Shown here in pieces: positions 44,360 to 52,599 of a stretch of DNA of 64,000 nt; positions within the stretch are counted from its first letter, which is position 1; the number at the start of each line of letters is the position of its first letter. The stretch is from an uncultured Lachnospiraceae bacterium. GTDB taxonomy: Bacteria; Bacillota; Clostridia; Lachnospirales; Lachnospiraceae. Location: contig CAJTVQ010000015.1 of assembly GCA_910579935.1 (NCBI GenBank), positions 13,904 to 77,903 on the forward strand. Reading direction: 5' to 3'. Under the pieces are notes generated by a model, which worked only from the letters and a program-made list of their open reading frames with translations, had not been told where the DNA came from and made no database searches. A program made the position numbers and the translations under genes.

Positions 44360-44689
44360 ATGGACAACCATATGAGAAATACTGCCATGACTTTTGCGCG
44401 TGAGGTGAAACAATCGGAGATATATCGGGAATATGAGAAACAGCTGGCAAGGATTAAAGAACAGCCGGAACTGTATGAGAAAGTCAATGAGTTCCGGCAG
44501 AAAAACTTTGCCATACAGAACAGCGAACCGCCGGAAACCATGATGGAACGGATGGAAGAGCTGGAGCGGGAATATTCGTGGCTGAGGGAAAAGGCGCCGG
44601 TGGAAGATTTCCTGCAGGCGGAACTGGCTTTCTGCAGGATGATGCAGGAGATAGATGCGCTGATCGTAGGAGAACTGGATTTTCAATAA
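44360..44689 (+). CDS. YlbF family protein
   Basis: 109-aa alpha-helical protein of the YlbF/YmcA family, which in Bacillus joins YaaT to form a complex that assists RNase Y-dependent mRNA maturation. Helical segments include FAREVKQSEIYREYEKQLAR and AELAFCRMMQEIDALIVGEL. The ATG at 44360 follows GGAGGA; 44324 lies within the 35-nt repeat. Its place after RNase J fits an RNA-processing role, though this is inferred. Confidence 0.85.
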   Translation: MDNHMRNTAMTFAREVKQSEIYREYEKQLARIKEQPELYEKVNEFRQKNFAIQNSEPPETMMERMEELEREYSWLREKAPVEDFLQAELAFCRMMQEIDALIVGELDFQ

Positions 44690-44740
44690 TTCGAACCTGC
44701 CGTTACTGTATGGGAGAATTTTTCGCCATAAGAACATAAG

Positions 44741-44758
44741 ACGCCCTGGGCGTTTTTT
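44741..44758 (+). terminator. Short terminator-like hairpin before the MltG-like gene
   Basis: Stem ACGCC / GGCGT with loop CTG, followed by TTTTTT. The stem is short and the next gene starts within 10 bp, so it may only attenuate. Confidence 0.45.
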
Positions 44759-44766
44759 ACGAAAGG

Positions 44767-45306
44767 ATGATGGTTGAGATGAAGGTGGGCCAAATCATCG
44801 GGGCTGTGCTGGACACAGTGGTTAAAATAGTGATAATCGGAGTGATTGTGTCTTATACCTATAAATATGCGCTGGAAGCGTATGATTTCGGATACCAGGT
44901 ATTTGCGGAAGAGCCGGTTTCTTCACCGGAGGCGGCGAAGGTTATAAGTATCTATATTCCCGAAAGTGCGACTGCCATGGAAGTCGGAGAAGTACTGGAA
45001 GAAAAAGGATTGATCAGGGATGCCAGGTTATTTCTGATACAGGAATTGCTGTCAGGACATCATGACGAATTGAGGGAAGGAAGTTACGAGCTGAGCAGCG
45101 ATATGACATCGGAGGAAATGATAAAGGTTCTGACTGCGGAGCCTTCGGAAGATGAGGAAGAGGATACATCGGGAAAAGCAGCGGAAGACGGGAAGGAGGA
45201 CGGCTCCGACAGCCCGGAGGAAGCGTCGGAAGGCGGAGAAGAAGCACCGGAAGAAGGCACGGAAGCACCGGACGGCGGCGGGACAGCGGAGGACGGACAG
45301 ACATGA
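44767..45306 (+). CDS. Truncated MltG/YceG-like membrane protein without catalytic domain
   Basis: 179 aa. One TM (about 10-32), then a LysM-like domain (about 55-120) similar to the N-terminal part of the MltG endolytic transglycosylase: VISIYIPESATAMEVGEVL and LREGSYELSSDMTSEEMIKVL. It then ends in a disordered Glu/Gly/Pro-rich tail (125-179). The YceG catalytic domain with its conserved Glu is absent, yet the frame is intact and overlaps the next gene by 4 bp. In Bacillus the syntenic gene yrrL encodes full-length MltG. Such short forms recur in Lachnospiraceae; the role is unknown. Confidence 0.75.
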   Translation: MMVEMKVGQIIGAVLDTVVKIVIIGVIVSYTYKYALEAYDFGYQVFAEEPVSSPEAAKVISIYIPESATAMEVGEVLEEKGLIRDARLFLIQELLSGHHDELREGSYELSSDMTSEEMIKVLTAEPSEDEEEDTSGKAAEDGKEDGSDSPEEASEGGEEAPEEGTEAPDGGGTAEDGQT

Positions 45307-45998
45307 TCACGGACGAGAGAATCAGTGCTTTCATCAATTCGCTGGATTGCGGAAATACAGAATTCCTGAATGAAATAGAAGATGAGTGCAGAAGGACGAA
45401 TGTGCCGGTGATCCGAACCCAGATGCAGGGGCTGCTAAAATTTTTATTGGCAGTGAGCAGACCGCAGAATATTCTGGAAGTAGGGACGGCAATTGGTTTT
45501 TCTGCACTTCTTATGAGCGAATATGCTTCGGAGGGCTGTCGCATCACCACCATAGAAAAATATGAAAAGAGGATTCCTTTGGCAAAGGAGAATTTCCGGC
45601 GTGCAGGCAGGGAAGACGTGATTACCCTGTTGGAAGGAGATGCCGCGGAACTTTTAAAGGGGCTGAAGGGGACATACGATTTCATTTTTATGGATGCGGC
45701 AAAGGGGCAGTATATTCATTTTCTGCCGGATATCCTGAGACTGCTGGGGAACGGAGGACTGCTGGTGTCCGATAACGTACTGCAGGACGGGGATATTATT
45801 GAGTCCCGCTTTGCGGTAACGAGACGCAACCGGACGATACATGCGCGGATGAGGGATTATCTGTATGAGCTGAAGCATAACGAACAGTTGGAAACGGTTA
45901 TCCTGCCGGTGGGGGACGGTGTGACGGTAAGCGTAAAACTGGGGGAAAAATCATTACGGCAGCAGGTGTGTGAGCCGATGGGAGGACGATTTGTATGA
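45303..45998 (+). CDS. trmR: SAM-dependent O-methyltransferase, TrmR (YrrM)-like
   Basis: 231-aa class I methyltransferase of the O-methyltransferase family 3. Motif I is ILEVGTAIGFSALLM; the metal-binding DAAKGQYIHFLP and SDNVLQDG blocks match YrrM/TrmR, which makes 5-methoxyuridine at wobble position 34 of tRNA. It overlaps the preceding and following genes by 4 bp each. The next gene, a U32-family protein, provides the hydroxylation step in the known pathway, which supports the assignment. Confidence 0.85.
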   Translation: MITDERISAFINSLDCGNTEFLNEIEDECRRTNVPVIRTQMQGLLKFLLAVSRPQNILEVGTAIGFSALLMSEYASEGCRITTIEKYEKRIPLAKENFRRAGREDVITLLEGDAAELLKGLKGTYDFIFMDAAKGQYIHFLPDILRLLGNGGLLVSDNVLQDGDIIESRFAVTRRNRTIHARMRDYLYELKHNEQLETVILPVGDGVTVSVKLGEKSLRQQVCEPMGGRFV

Positions 45999-47227
45999 AG
46001 AAACCGGAATTGCTGGTGCCGGCTGGGAGTCTGGAAGTGCTGAAAACAGCGGTGATATTTGGTGCGGATGCCGTATATATAGGAGGGGAGGCATTTGGTC
46101 TGCGGGCCAGGGCGAAGAATTTCAGCAGTGAGGATATGGCGGAGGGGATACGGTTTGCCCATGCGCACGGCGCTAAAGTACATGTGACGGCGAATATACT
46201 GGCACACAACAGGGATTTGGAGGGCGCACGGGATTATTTTAAGGAACTGAAGGAATTGGGGCCGGATGCATTGATCATCGCGGATCCGGGTATGTTCATG
46301 ATGGCCCGTGAGATATGTCCGGAAATTGACATACATGTGTCCACGCAGGCAAACAATACGAATTACGAGACTTTTTTGTTTTGGTACCGTTTGGGTGCGA
46401 AGCGGGTAGTTTCCGCAAGAGAACTGTCTTTGGAGGAAATCGGGGAAATACGGCAGAGGATACCGGAAGAACTGGAAGTGGAGAGTTTCATTCATGGAGC
46501 TATGTGTATTTCTTATTCGGGCAGATGTCTGCTCAGCAGCTATTTTACGGGACGGGATGCCAATCAGGGCGCGTGCACCCATCCCTGCCGGTGGAAATAT
46601 GCAGTGATGGAGGAACAGAGGCCGGGTGAGTATCTGCCGGTTTATGAGAATGAGCGCGGGACTTTTATTTTTAATTCCAAAGACTTGTGTATGATAGAGT
46701 ATATCCCGGAAATGATGGAAGCGGGGATTGACAGTTTTAAGATAGAGGGCCGGATGAAGACGGCGCTTTATGTGGCGGCTGTGGCAAGAACTTACCGTAA
46801 GGCCATTGATGATTATATGGAGTCGGAGGAAACCTACCGGGCGAATATGGACTGGTACCGTCAGGAAATTGCCAAGTGTACTTACCGGCAGTTTACCACG
46901 GGTTTCTATTTCGGAAAAACAGATGAAAAGACACAGATTTACGATACAACCTATGTGAATGAATATATTTTTCTCGGTATTGTGCAGGATTTGGATAAAG
47001 AGGGAAAGGCGAAGATTGAGCAGAAGAATAAATTCTGTGTGGGTGACCGGATAGAGATTATGAAACCAGACGGACGCAATGTGAAAGTACAGGTACTTTC
47101 ACTCACAACGGAAGAAGGGGAATCAGTCGATTCCGCACCTCATTCCAGACAGATCCTGTTTGTGGAAATGTCAGAACCGGCATCGGTTCATGATATTCTC
47201 AGGGTGGCCGCCGCGAGCGGACAGTAA
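45995..47227 (+). CDS. Peptidase U32 family protein (TrhP-type tRNA hydroxylation)
   Basis: 410-aa U32-family protein. Signatures are ELLVPAGSLEVLKTAVIFGA at the start, VHVTANI, the family pattern HGAMCISYSGRCLLSSY, and GACTHPCRWKY with conserved cysteines; a C-terminal beta domain follows. Members TrhP/YrrN-YrrO are needed for 5-hydroxyuridine at tRNA wobble positions using prephenate; others are called collagenase-like proteases. The TrmR-like gene directly upstream favours the tRNA role. Confidence 0.88.
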   Translation: MKKPELLVPAGSLEVLKTAVIFGADAVYIGGEAFGLRARAKNFSSEDMAEGIRFAHAHGAKVHVTANILAHNRDLEGARDYFKELKELGPDALIIADPGMFMMAREICPEIDIHVSTQANNTNYETFLFWYRLGAKRVVSARELSLEEIGEIRQRIPEELEVESFIHGAMCISYSGRCLLSSYFTGRDANQGACTHPCRWKYAVMEEQRPGEYLPVYENERGTFIFNSKDLCMIEYIPEMMEAGIDSFKIEGRMKTALYVAAVARTYRKAIDDYMESEETYRANMDWYRQEIAKCTYRQFTTGFYFGKTDEKTQIYDTTYVNEYIFLGIVQDLDKEGKAKIEQKNKFCVGDRIEIMKPDGRNVKVQVLSLTTEEGESVDSAPHSRQILFVEMSEPASVHDILRVAAASGQ

Positions 47228-47348
47228 TGCGGAAGACGGAGCGGCATATGAAGGCGGCGGCAGGCTGCTCCTGTTGTACAATGTGAACAGCAGACGTGCA
47301 AAATAGGGCGGATTTTTTGCAAAATTTAATGAAATTGAAAATATGGGC

Positions 47349-47377
47349 TTGCAATTTTGCGGAGAATAGGTTATCTT
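47349..47377 (+). promoter_or_regulatory. Promoter of the glnN transcript
   Basis: TTGCAA at 47349-47354, a 17-nt spacer and TATCTT at 47372-47377. It leaves a leader of about 165 nt that contains an attenuator. The 47228-47348 stretch shows nothing else. Confidence 0.55.
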
Positions 47378-47422
47378 ATATAAAACAGAGGGAAACCTCA
47401 TTTATAATTGGTATCTCGAACA

Positions 47423-47459
47423 AAGGTGTTCCAAGGTTTTTTTGGAGCACTTATTTTTT
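47423..47459 (+). terminator. Terminator/attenuator in the glnN leader
   Basis: Stem AGGTGTTCCAA (47424-47434) / TTGGAGCACTT (47442-47452) with two G-U pairs and a short loop, followed by ATTTTTT. It lies between the promoter and the gene, so expression requires read-through. Confidence 0.65.
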
Positions 47460-47548
47460 ATGCAAACGGGCGCCCGGAGGATAGCGAAAGAACTTTTCCG
47501 GCCCGATTGTTTCAGGGGTGACTGAGAAAAAAGAAAGGAAGCGGAGAG

Positions 47549-49666
47549 ATGAGTGACGTATTTAATGTAGAGGAGATTTTTGCAAAAAATGTATTTACCA
47601 TAGGTAAGATGAAACAGCGCCTTCCACGAAATATATACAAAGAAGTAAAAAAGGTCATGGACCAGGGGGGTGAATTGTCCCTGGAGGCGGCGGATGTGGT
47701 GGCAAAGGCCATGAAAGACTGGGCGGTGGAAAATGGGGCGACCCATTATACCCACTGGTTCCAGCCCCTTACCGGTATTACGGCGGAAAAGCATGATTCA
47801 TTTGTGACCCATCCCGATGAAGAAGGGAAGATGCTGATGGAGTTTTCCGGTAAGGAGCTGATCAAGGGAGAGCCGGACGCTTCGTCCTTCCCGTCCGGCG
47901 GACTGCGTGCCACTTTTGAGGCGAGAGGTTATACAGCGTGGGATATTACGTCCCCTGCTTTCCTGAAAGAAGCGGCAACCGGCGTCATTTTGTGTATACC
48001 TACTGCATTCTGTTCTTATAAGGGGGAGGCGCTGGATAAAAAGACTCCTTTGTTAAGATCCATGGAAGCGGTCAGTGAGCAGGCGCTCCGTATTGTGCGT
48101 TTGTTCGGGAATACGGGAGCCGCCAAGGTGGTAGCCAGCGTGGGACCGGAACAGGAATACTTTTTGGTTGATAAGGATAAATACTTACAGCGGCCCGACC
48201 TTATTTTTGCAGGCCGCACGTTGTTCGGTGCACCGGCTCCGAAAGGACAGGAGATGGAAGATCATTACTTCGGCGTCATCCGTGAACGAATCGGGGCTTA
48301 TATGAAGGACCTGAATGAAGAGTTGTGGAAACTGGGTGTGACAGCCAAGACACAGCACAATGAGGTTGCACCGGCGCAGCATGAACTGGCGCCCATTTAT
48401 GAGACGGCGAATATCGCGGTGGATCACAATCAGATCGTCATGGAGACCATGAAGCGGGTAGCGGTGCGTCACGATATGCGGTGTCTGCTCCATGAGAAAC
48501 CTTTTGCGGGTGTCAATGGTTCCGGTAAGCACAACAACTGGTCGCTTGGCACGGATAATGGCGTGAACCTGTTAGATCCCGGTGATACGCCGAATGAGAA
48601 TATACAGTTCCTGTTGGTGCTTGCATGTATTATGAAGGCGGTGGATACACACGCAGACCTGCTTCGTCAGAGTGCTTCCGATGTAGGGAATGACCACCGT
48701 CTGGGTGCGAATGAGGCGCCTCCTGCTATTATTTCCATGTTTCTCGGCGAACAGCTGGAGGATGTGGTGAAGCAGCTGGTAGAGACAGGTATTGCGTCTA
48801 CCTGTAAAGAAGGCGGCGTATTGGAGACAGGAGTTTCCACCCTTCCGAATTTTACAAAGGATGCGACCGACAGAAACAGGACTTCGCCGTTTGCATTTAC
48901 CGGTAATAAGTTTGAATTCCGTATGGTAGGTTCTGCGGATTCCATCGCAAGCCCGAATACGATTCTGAATGCCATTGTTGCGGAGGCTTTTTGCGAGGCC
49001 GCAGATGTTTTGGAAAAAGCAAAACCGGAAGAATTTGAACTGGCGGTACATGACTTAATTAAGGAATACATGACAAAGCATCAGAGAATCATTTTCAACG
49101 GAAACGGTTATGCCGATGAGTGGGTGGCGGAAGCGGAGCGGAGAGGACTTCCGAATATCAAATCCATGGTAGAGGCAGTGGAAACGCTGACTACGGATAA
49201 AGCGGTAAAACTCTTTGAGAAGTTCCGCATTTTTACAAAGGCAGAACTGGAGTCACGCGAAGAGGTTCTGTATGAAACCTATGCAAAGAGCATTAATATA
49301 GAAGCTTTAACGATGATTGATATGGCATCCAGACAGATTATCCCTGCAGTGGTAAAATATACAAAGTCCTTGGCGGATACGGTAATTGCCGTAAAGGAGG
49401 CAGAGGCAGACGCATCCGTTCAGGCAGAACTGCTGGCAAATGTTTCCGCAAAACTGGCGGAAGCAAAAGCGGCGCTGGTGAAACTTCAGGAAATGGAGAA
49501 CAAAGCGAGCGCGATGACAGAAGGCAGGGAGCAGGCGTTTGTCTACAAGGATGAAGTTAAGGAAGCGATGGAGGCCCTCAGAAGACCCGTGGATGAACTG
49601 GAAATGCTGGTAGATAAGGAAGTATGGCCTTATCCTACTTATGCGGATTTGATGTTTGAGGTGTAA
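47549..49666 (+). CDS. glnN: Glutamine synthetase type III (GlnN)
   Basis: 705-aa type III glutamine synthetase, forming glutamine from glutamate, ammonia and ATP as a dodecamer. Type III is shown by the length and by its N-terminal domain before the GS fold (THWFQPLTGITAEKHDSF). The active-site blocks include GPEQEYFLVD, KTQHNEVAPAQHELAP, EKPFAGVNGSGKHNNWSL and NRTSPFAFTGNKFEFRM. RBS GAAAGGAAGCGGAGAG precedes the ATG. The gene stands alone between an attenuator and a terminator. Confidence 0.97.
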   Translation: MSDVFNVEEIFAKNVFTIGKMKQRLPRNIYKEVKKVMDQGGELSLEAADVVAKAMKDWAVENGATHYTHWFQPLTGITAEKHDSFVTHPDEEGKMLMEFSGKELIKGEPDASSFPSGGLRATFEARGYTAWDITSPAFLKEAATGVILCIPTAFCSYKGEALDKKTPLLRSMEAVSEQALRIVRLFGNTGAAKVVASVGPEQEYFLVDKDKYLQRPDLIFAGRTLFGAPAPKGQEMEDHYFGVIRERIGAYMKDLNEELWKLGVTAKTQHNEVAPAQHELAPIYETANIAVDHNQIVMETMKRVAVRHDMRCLLHEKPFAGVNGSGKHNNWSLGTDNGVNLLDPGDTPNENIQFLLVLACIMKAVDTHADLLRQSASDVGNDHRLGANEAPPAIISMFLGEQLEDVVKQLVETGIASTCKEGGVLETGVSTLPNFTKDATDRNRTSPFAFTGNKFEFRMVGSADSIASPNTILNAIVAEAFCEAADVLEKAKPEEFELAVHDLIKEYMTKHQRIIFNGNGYADEWVAEAERRGLPNIKSMVEAVETLTTDKAVKLFEKFRIFTKAELESREEVLYETYAKSINIEALTMIDMASRQIIPAVVKYTKSLADTVIAVKEAEADASVQAELLANVSAKLAEAKAALVKLQEMENKASAMTEGREQAFVYKDEVKEAMEALRRPVDELEMLVDKEVWPYPTYADLMFEV

Positions 49667-49697
49667 GAGGATTTCCGGAAATGATCGTGAGGTGATA

Positions 49698-49731
49698 TCC
49701 GCCGGTATGTGTATGGTACCGGCGGAATTTT
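49698..49731 (+). terminator. Terminator after glnN
   Basis: Perfect 10-bp stem TCCGCCGGTA / TACCGGCGGA followed by ATTTTC, 32 bp after the glnN stop codon. Confidence 0.85.
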
Positions 49732-49851
49732 CGGTCTGCCCTTCTGCTGCTTTAAGGAATGGTGCAAGGTCTATAGGCGATAAGATGTATAGGTTTGTGA
49801 TAAAATGAAAATACTAATGATAATTTTGAGGAAAGAGGTACTTATATTGTA

Positions 49852-50016
49852 ATGGAAAACTGTCCCTGTGAGAATATTACATGCAAACGACACGGTATCT
49901 GCGCAGCATGTAAAAGACAGCATAGTAAATTGAAGAAGAAACCCCTGACAGCTTGCGAGCGGATGAAGGAACGGAAGAGAGAGGAACCTAAAAATTTTAA
50001 AAAATTAAAAAAATGA
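49852..50016 (+). CDS. Small Cys-rich, basic protein (54 aa)
   Basis: 54 codons beginning ATG-GAA-AAC. Five Cys lie in the first 25 residues in the pattern CPC, CKRH, CAAC, with a sixth later; the second half is Lys/Arg-rich (KKKPLTACERMKERKREEPK). The Cys spacing with His suggests a small zinc-binding knuckle. AGGAAAGAGG lies about 16-25 bp upstream, far for a start, so the exact start is not certain. Similar tiny proteins occur in Clostridia without known function. Confidence 0.6.
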   Translation: MENCPCENITCKRHGICAACKRQHSKLKKKPLTACERMKERKREEPKNFKKLKK

Positions 50017-50025
50017 AAAAAAGGC

Positions 50026-50054
50026 TTGCCAAATAGATTCGAATGCTGTATAAT
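50026..50054 (+). promoter_or_regulatory. Promoter of tRNA-Gln
   Basis: TTGCCA at 50026-50031, a 17-nt spacer and TATAAT at 50049-50054, 39 bp before the tRNA. Confidence 0.85.
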
Positions 50055-50093
50055 ACTAAAATGTAGCGGGCAGGTAGCACGCGAATCATAAAT

Positions 50094-50165
50094 TGGGCTA
50101 TCGCCAAACGGTAAGGCAACGGACTCTGACTCCGTCATTTCAAGGTTCGAATCCTTGTAGCCCAG
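50094..50165 (+). tRNA. tRNA-Gln (anticodon CUG)
   Basis: 72-nt cloverleaf: acceptor TGGGCTA / TAGCCCA, anticodon stem ACGGA / TCCGT around loop CTCTGAC (anticodon CTG at positions 34-36), T-arm CAAGG-TTCGAAT-CCTTG, and G73. No CCA is encoded. The anticodon reads CAG codons. It has its own promoter and terminator. Confidence 0.96.
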
Positions 50166-50174
50166 CTAAAACGA

Positions 50175-50204
50175 TCCGGTGGAAGAAATCCGCCGGTTTT
50201 TTTT
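50175..50204 (+). terminator. Terminator after tRNA-Gln
   Basis: Stem CCGGTGGA / TCCGCCGG with one G-U pair and loop AGAAA, followed by eight T. Confidence 0.9.
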
Positions 50205-50507
50205 CTGTCCGGATTTTGAAAAATTATAGTAAAAAAGTTTTTACAGCTGCTGTAGTGGATGGTTTGTACTATTGATTGCGGCAGTTTTTATTATTTTTTT
50301 AGATTGCTTTTAGGAAGAATTACTAAAAATCAAAAAGCAAGAGTAGACGGGGGAGTAAAGCAGGTAGTGCCATCACCGGCGTATTTTTTGAAAACAGCCG
50401 ACAGAGTTTGGGATTAGCAGGAACAGGATTGTTTTAAGGTCAAAAAAGTCCTGTTTCATTGTATTTAAAAAGAAAGCCGTGTATAATAAGAGTAAAGTCA
50501 TAAATGA

Positions 50508-50924
50508 AGTGTTCGGAGAAAGCTATACAGGGGATGAGCAGATTATGCAATTGATGAAATTTTTGAAAAGAAACTTTTGTTTCTGATTCCTTTTTATATT
50601 TTTTCACATGAAAGCCGCTTTGAAGAGTATAATAAAGATGCGGATTAGTTAAATGTTTTGAAGATGGAATATGCAGATATCGTGCTCCGGTTTGAAAGGC
50701 TGCTGGATGCAGGGAAAATCAGTGAGTATATAAAGTGTACTGTCATGGATATGTCAAATAAGGTGCTGGAACATATTGCCAGGAAGTATGAGAATGTCAG
50801 GGAAGGAGTGAAGTCTGTCATGGGTGGAAAGGTTCTTGAAAGAGGCAGCTGCCCAGGCGAAGCTGACGGAAGAGGCATTTCAGGAAAAATGCGGAGTTAT
50901 AATAGTTCGTTTACAGCGAAATGA
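50508..50924 (+). pseudogene. Decayed Rpn/PD-(D/E)XK nuclease-family gene
   Basis: Fragments resemble the C-terminal half of Rpn-family recombination-promoting nucleases abundant in Lachnospiraceae. In shifting frames one reads PFYIFSHESRFEEY-like residues (about 50587-50640) and then KMEYADIVLRFERLLDAGKI, CTVMDMSNKVLEHIARKYEN and VREGVKSVMGGKVLE (50658-50840). Stops and frame changes separate the parts, and the catalytic N-terminal domain is missing. 50205-50507 has no recognisable gene. Confidence 0.6.
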
Positions 50925-51080
50925 TTGCCAGAGCGTTTTTGAAAATATCTCGCAATTTGTGACGTACATTTTGGGGAAGGGAATGAAGTGTTTAAGATCA
51001 GATAAGGCGCTCGGACAATCGTACTGGTAAAGTATGCGTCTTACAAGATGAAAAAGAGTGAGAAAGGCGGTTTGGCAAGA

Positions 51081-51422
51081 ATGAAAACAGAAAAAAACCA
51101 GGTGTGGAATTTTAACAAAACGATTGATATGGAGGTGTGCGGAAAAGGTGTCCAAAGAAAAATCATGGGATATACCGATGAATTGATGTGTGTGGAAAAT
51201 CATTTTGAGAAGGGGGCGGAGGGCGCGCTGCATCATCATCCGCATACGCAGATTACTTATGTAGTGTCAGGAAAGTTTGAATTTATCATCGGCGGGGAAA
51301 AGAAGGTGGTTTGTGCCGGCGACAGTATGTTGAAAAAAGGCGGTGTGGAACACGGGTGTATCTGCCTGGAGGAAGGAATTTTACTGGATATTTTTTCACC
51401 GATGCGTGAGGAATTTGTGTGA
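51081..51422 (+). CDS. Single-domain cupin protein
   Basis: 113 aa from the ATG at 51081 (an in-frame ATG at 51048 has no better ribosome binding site). The conserved cupin barrel shows motif 1, GALHHHPHTQITYVVSGKFEF (metal ligands in HHHPHTQ), and motif 2, GDSMLKKGGVEHGCICLEEG with the third His. Small stand-alone cupins bind metals and sugars or other small molecules; no specific role can be assigned. It follows a decayed gene and has no operon partners. Confidence 0.8.
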   Translation: MKTEKNQVWNFNKTIDMEVCGKGVQRKIMGYTDELMCVENHFEKGAEGALHHHPHTQITYVVSGKFEFIIGGEKKVVCAGDSMLKKGGVEHGCICLEEGILLDIFSPMREEFV

Positions 51423-51510
51423 CATTTCATGGAAAATCATGCTGCATGGACGGCCTGCGGGAAAACCGGCAGCGCTGGGGATTTGGATTCCCCGGCGCTG
51501 CCGGTTGATT

Positions 51511-52029
51511 TTATTCCGTATTCTTCTCTGCAATTTTCAGAATGGTAATGATTGGTACGATCAACAAACCGCAGAAGAAATTACTGATGCCGTGGATGCA
51601 GTCAAATGGCAGTCCGGCAATGATCCATGAAATCGTCCCCCGCAGGTTTAACCCATATACGATGGCCTGTACCGGTGCATACAGTGTCCCGAACAGGAAT
51701 CCGTGCACCGCACATATCGACATGTATACGAGGGGCTGTATTTTTCTTGACATCTTTTGGGGAAGGAGCATAACCGCTCCCCAAAGGATTGTCCATACAT
51801 AGAGATAGGGAATCCACCATGCTGCAAAACCGGAGAAAAGCCCGTTTATGATTACATAAGTGTAGACCGGGTACAACGCTTTTTTTCTGTAAACAACCGT
51901 ATAGGCGATGGTAAATACGCCGAGAAGGTGAATATTTGGCGCAAATTCCATAATGATCTTGGAAGCATACATAATGGCTCCGAGCATTGCGAATACAGCG
52001 GTTTCCCTCGCCGTGAGCTTCACTGTCAT
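51511..52029 (-). CDS. ECF transporter S component (probable corrinoid-related)
   Basis: 172-aa hydrophobic protein with about five to six helices and the S-component start ARETAVFAMLGAIMYASKII; conserved polar positions occur in GLPFDCIHGISNFFCGLL. It shares a transcript with the DUF4430 lipoprotein (4-bp overlap), and the whole unit lies behind a cobalamin riboswitch, so cobalamin, a precursor or a breakdown product is the likely cargo. It would use a shared EcfAA'T module encoded elsewhere. Confidence 0.8.
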   Translation of the reverse strand: MTVKLTARETAVFAMLGAIMYASKIIMEFAPNIHLLGVFTIAYTVVYRKKALYPVYTYVIINGLFSGFAAWWIPYLYVWTILWGAVMLLPQKMSRKIQPLVYMSICAVHGFLFGTLYAPVQAIVYGLNLRGTISWIIAGLPFDCIHGISNFFCGLLIVPIITILKIAEKNTE

Positions 52030-52490
52030 TCCACTTTGAACGAATAGCTGTCACCTTCTGTTATTGCGGTGGAATCAACCCCGGTCGGCGCATATTCACC
52101 GTTGATATAGAAGGCCCAGTATACGCCGTCTTTGTCATAATCGACGGTTATGCCGTTGACGGTCTGCACATAAAGCCCGTATTCACTTTCCTCTCCGGAA
52201 ATCAGTCCGAGTTCGGCCAGGGCGTCGCCTACCGTTTCTTTGTCTGTGTGGATTTCCAGCTGCGTTTCGCCGCCTTCCTTATCTATGATGGTAAAGGTGA
52301 ATTGCGTATTGCCTTCTCCCAATACGGCACCGTTGGTTTGGACAGCCGTTTCCTGTCCGGATCCGGAAGCCGTTCCGCCAAATGTACCGCCACTGCAGCC
52401 GGTTGCAAAAAGTGCCATAGCCACAATAAGCACGATGCAAAGGATGAATGACGATGATTTTCTAATGTGTTTCTTTTGCGTGTTCTGCAT
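52026..52490 (-). CDS. DUF4430 lipoprotein (probable corrinoid capture)
   Basis: 154 aa. A signal peptide with lipobox FATGCSGG (Cys at about residue 32), a Gly/Ser/Thr spacer, then a DUF4430 domain (about 65-154): FTFTIIDKEGGETQLEIHT, TVGDALAELGLI and VYWAFYINGEYAPTGVD. DUF4430 resembles the C-terminal beta domain of intrinsic factor and transcobalamin. Placement behind a cobalamin riboswitch and upstream of an ECF S component suggests a surface corrinoid-binding role. RBS AAAGGAG. Confidence 0.82.
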   Translation of the reverse strand: MQNTQKKHIRKSSSFILCIVLIVAMALFATGCSGGTFGGTASGSGQETAVQTNGAVLGEGNTQFTFTIIDKEGGETQLEIHTDKETVGDALAELGLISGEESEYGLYVQTVNGITVDYDKDGVYWAFYINGEYAPTGVDSTAITEGDSYSFKVE

Positions 52491-52558
52491 GTTTCCTGTT
52501 CTCCTTTGATTTTTATTTCCTCCGTTAACCGGCGCTCGCGGTTATGAAAAGAGGATAC

Positions 52559-52593
52559 GTTACTATGAGCAGCTGAAAGCTGTGAATGGTAAC
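52559..52593. repeat. 35-nt stem-loop repeat, copy C
   Basis: Starts GTTACTATGAGCAGCTGAAA and ends GTGAATGGTAAC; one base differs from copy A. It lies between the cobalamin aptamer and the DUF4430 start, so it is transcribed as part of that leader. Confidence 0.88.
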
Positions 52594-52599
52594 GGGGAT

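Noticed and set aside
50205..50507. Possible gene or RNA between tRNA-Gln and the Rpn remnant
   Set aside because: No open frame with a ribosome binding site and no recognised RNA motif; only short T-rich runs.
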